Source of the DNA: DALYLB01 sp046154695
GTDB taxonomy: Bacteria > Acidobacteriota > Blastocatellia > RBC074
DNA length: 9,137 bases
Direction: 5' to 3'
NCBI GenBank assembly: GCA_046154695.1
Contig: JBJXFI010000420.1
Span: forward strand, 1-9,137
Below the pieces are notes generated by a model. It ran no database searches and was not told the origin of the DNA. It saw only the letters and a list, made by a program, of their open reading frames with translations. Position numbers and translations under genes: made by a program. Positions 7,483-9,137 of this stretch are shown here, in pieces; position 1 is the first letter of the stretch; the number at the start of each line of letters is the position of its first letter.

Positions 7483-7488
7483 AGAATA

Positions 7489-9137
7489 GTGAAACGATAC
7501 GCACTCACGGGAGTTCTGGTTCTCGCGGCGCTGGCGATCTCGCTTTCGATCGCGGAAGCGCAGCGCAGGCAGGAGAAGGCCGCGGCGGCCGCGCCGGCGT
7601 CGCCCTTCGGCAACGTGGAGGGAATCACGGCCGCGCAGATGCGGGATTATCTGTATTTTGTCGCTTCGGATGAGATGGAGGGGCGCGAAACGCCCTCGCG
7701 CGGGCTCGACACGACGGCCAAATTTCTGGCCATGAACCTTTCGCGATGGGGGTACAAGCCGGTGGGGAATGGCGAGGGGCATCTGGATCGCTTTATGCAG
7801 CGGTTCCCGCTCAACAGCCGCCGGGTGCAGCCGGAGGCGTCGAGCGCGATGGTGGGCGGCCAGACCCTGAAGATCGGAGAGGACTTTCTCGTCAGCGGCG
7901 CGTCCGGCGCGCCGGCGGCCTTTCCCGGGTCGGCCTCGGGCAAGCTGGTCTATGTCGGGCACGGGGTGATGCTCAAGGCGAAGAACATCGACGCCTATCA
8001 GGGGCTGGAGGTGAAGGGCAAGATCATGGTCGTCGCGGACGCGCTTCCGCAGGGAATCAATTTTCGAAGCCTCAGCGGGACGGCGGGCGTCGATTTCGAT
8101 CGCGCCGACAATTACGCGCGCACGCACGGCGCGCGCGGCATCATCTATCTGGCCGGATCATCGACGATCAATTTCTGGGAGCAGCGGTATAAGTCCTCGC
8201 TCAACCCCTCGCGCCCGCGAATGGAGAGCGCCGCCGACGCGAATCGCGTTCCGGTCATCACGATCTCCGAAAAGGCCGCGACCGCGCTTTTCGAGGGCGA
8301 GAAGCTCGCCTTCGACGCCATCAAGAAGCAGATGACCGAGGGGAAGGTGACCGATACCTTCGATCTGAGCGCGGCCAAGGAAGCGGCGTTCACCATCGGC
8401 GTGAAGGTCGATTCCATTATGACCCAGAACGTCGTCGCCGTCTGGGAGGGGGGCGATCCGGTCCTAAAGAACGAGTATGTGGCGGTCGGCGCGCATTACG
8501 ATCACGTGGGAACGCGCCCGAGCGGCGACGGGGACCGCATCTTCAACGGCGCGGATGACGATGGTTCGGGGACGGTCGCCGTGCTGGCGATGGCCGAAGC
8601 GCTGGCGAAGGGGCCGCGTCCCAAACGCTCGTTCCTCTTCGTCTGGCACGCCGGGGAAGAGAAGGGGCTCTGGGGCTCGGAATACATTACCGACCATCCG
8701 ATCGTTCCCAACAGCCAGATCATCACGCAGCTCAACATCGATATGATCGGCCGGAGCAAAAAGGAAGGGGACACCAACCCCCGCAACGCCGAATTGACCG
8801 GCCCGAATGACATCTACGTCATCGGCTCACAGATGATGAGCACGGAACTGGGCAAACTGAGCGAGGAGGTCAACAACAGCTTCCTCAAGCTCGGCTTCAG
8901 CTACAAGTACGACGCGCCGACCGATCCGAATCGATTTTTCTTCCGCAGCGATCACTTCAACTACGCCAGGAAGGGAATCCCGATCATCTTCTATTTCGAC
9001 GGCGTCCACGAGGATTATCACGGGGCCGGCGATCATCCCGACAAGATCGACTATGAGAAGATGGAGAAGGTGACGCGAACCGTCTTCGCGACCGGATGGC
9101 GGCTGGCCATTCTGCCCGCGCGGCCGAAGACCGACAA
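7489..9137 (+). CDS. Secreted M28 family zinc metallopeptidase (3' end outside window)
   Basis: This is an exported di-zinc aminopeptidase-type enzyme; its substrate is unknown. 549 codons are visible with no stop, so the C-terminus lies just beyond the window. Residues 1-24 are a Sec signal peptide: basic KR, a hydrophobic core (LTGVLVLAALAISLSI) and an AEA cleavage site. VEGITAAQMRDYLYFVASDE follows. A protease-associated (PA)-like insert lies around 145-230 (KLVYVGHGVMLKAKNIDAYQ). All M28 site residues are present: His336 (GAHYDHVG), Asp357 (NGADDDGSG), the general base Glu390 with ligand Glu391 (HAGEEKGLWGSEY), Asp418 (LNIDMIGR) and His511 (HEDYHGAGDH). It should therefore be active in the periplasm or outside the cell. 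Such peptidases are common and often multi-copy in Acidobacteriota. It is unrelated in function to the upstream genes and separated from them by a terminator-like hairpin. Confidence 0.95.
   Translation, partial: MKRYALTGVLVLAALAISLSIAEAQRRQEKAAAAAPASPFGNVEGITAAQMRDYLYFVASDEMEGRETPSRGLDTTAKFLAMNLSRWGYKPVGNGEGHLDRFMQRFPLNSRRVQPEASSAMVGGQTLKIGEDFLVSGASGAPAAFPGSASGKLVYVGHGVMLKAKNIDAYQGLEVKGKIMVVADALPQGINFRSLSGTAGVDFDRADNYARTHGARGIIYLAGSSTINFWEQRYKSSLNPSRPRMESAADANRVPVITISEKAATALFEGEKLAFDAIKKQMTEGKVTDTFDLSAAKEAAFTIGVKVDSIMTQNVVAVWEGGDPVLKNEYVAVGAHYDHVGTRPSGDGDRIFNGADDDGSGTVAVLAMAEALAKGPRPKRSFLFVWHAGEEKGLWGSEYITDHPIVPNSQIITQLNIDMIGRSKKEGDTNPRNAELTGPNDIYVIGSQMMSTELGKLSEEVNNSFLKLGFSYKYDAPTDPNRFFFRSDHFNYARKGIPIIFYFDGVHEDYHGAGDHPDKIDYEKMEKVTRTVFATGWRLAILPARPKTD

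Noticed and set aside
7309..7488. 6S RNA (ssrS), which often follows zapA
   Set aside because: Position and length (about 180 bases) would fit, but the palindromes give long perfect stems, not the closing stem, central bubble and terminal loop of 6S RNA. A covariance-model search for ssrS would decide; a significant hit would restore it.
7320..7673. 117-codon + strand frame from the palindrome region into the M28 gene
   Set aside because: It is encoded by the palindromes and then by the M28 gene out of frame; no ribosome site or family motif.

Overview
This GC-rich window carries a conserved translation and cell-division gene string, all on the + strand: thrS (5' end cut off by the window), infC, rpmI, rplT, pheS, an unrecognised 256-codon gene, pheT, a short ZapB-like coiled-coil gene, zapA, and then a secreted M28 zinc peptidase that runs off the right edge. 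The gene order, the Gly/Arg-rich IF3 leader, the short PheT and the style of the M28 peptidase together suggest an Acidobacteriota-type bacterium. That placement is an inference from protein style and gene order, not a measured classification.

Layout. Positions 1-2620 hold thrS-infC-rpmI-rplT, with good Shine-Dalgarno sites before infC, rpmI and rplT. infC appears to start at a rare AUC codon (1395), the IF3-type start that lets IF3 limit its own translation. Positions 2621-2819 are a gene-free spacer filled with heptanucleotide repeats (consensus ATGATGA) in direct and inverted arrays that reach to within 8 bases of the pheS start. Positions 2820-6722 hold pheS and pheT, split by a gene of unknown function (3861-4631) whose last codons lie in a second palindromic repeat. 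PheT lacks the tRNA-binding (EMAP-II/OB) insertion of the common bacterial form. Positions 6730-7308 hold a ZapB-like and a ZapA gene, closely spaced behind pheT and probably co-transcribed. Positions 7309-7488 are non-coding and structured: two related palindromes that can also pair with each other, a third hairpin between them, and a terminator-like U-run just before the ribosome binding site of the M28 gene (7489 onward).

Function. The core genes supply Thr-tRNA and Phe-tRNA, initiation factor 3, two large-subunit ribosomal proteins and regulators of the FtsZ ring, so the segment links translation capacity with division. The M28 peptidase is exported and probably belongs to a separate unit.

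The parts most worth a second look are the unknown gene lodged between pheS and pheT, the repeats that occupy several gene junctions and in two cases lie beside starts without a visible Shine-Dalgarno, the palindrome pair after zapA, and the AUC start of infC. I see no CRISPR array, tRNA, rRNA or transposase, and no clear new multi-gene system.
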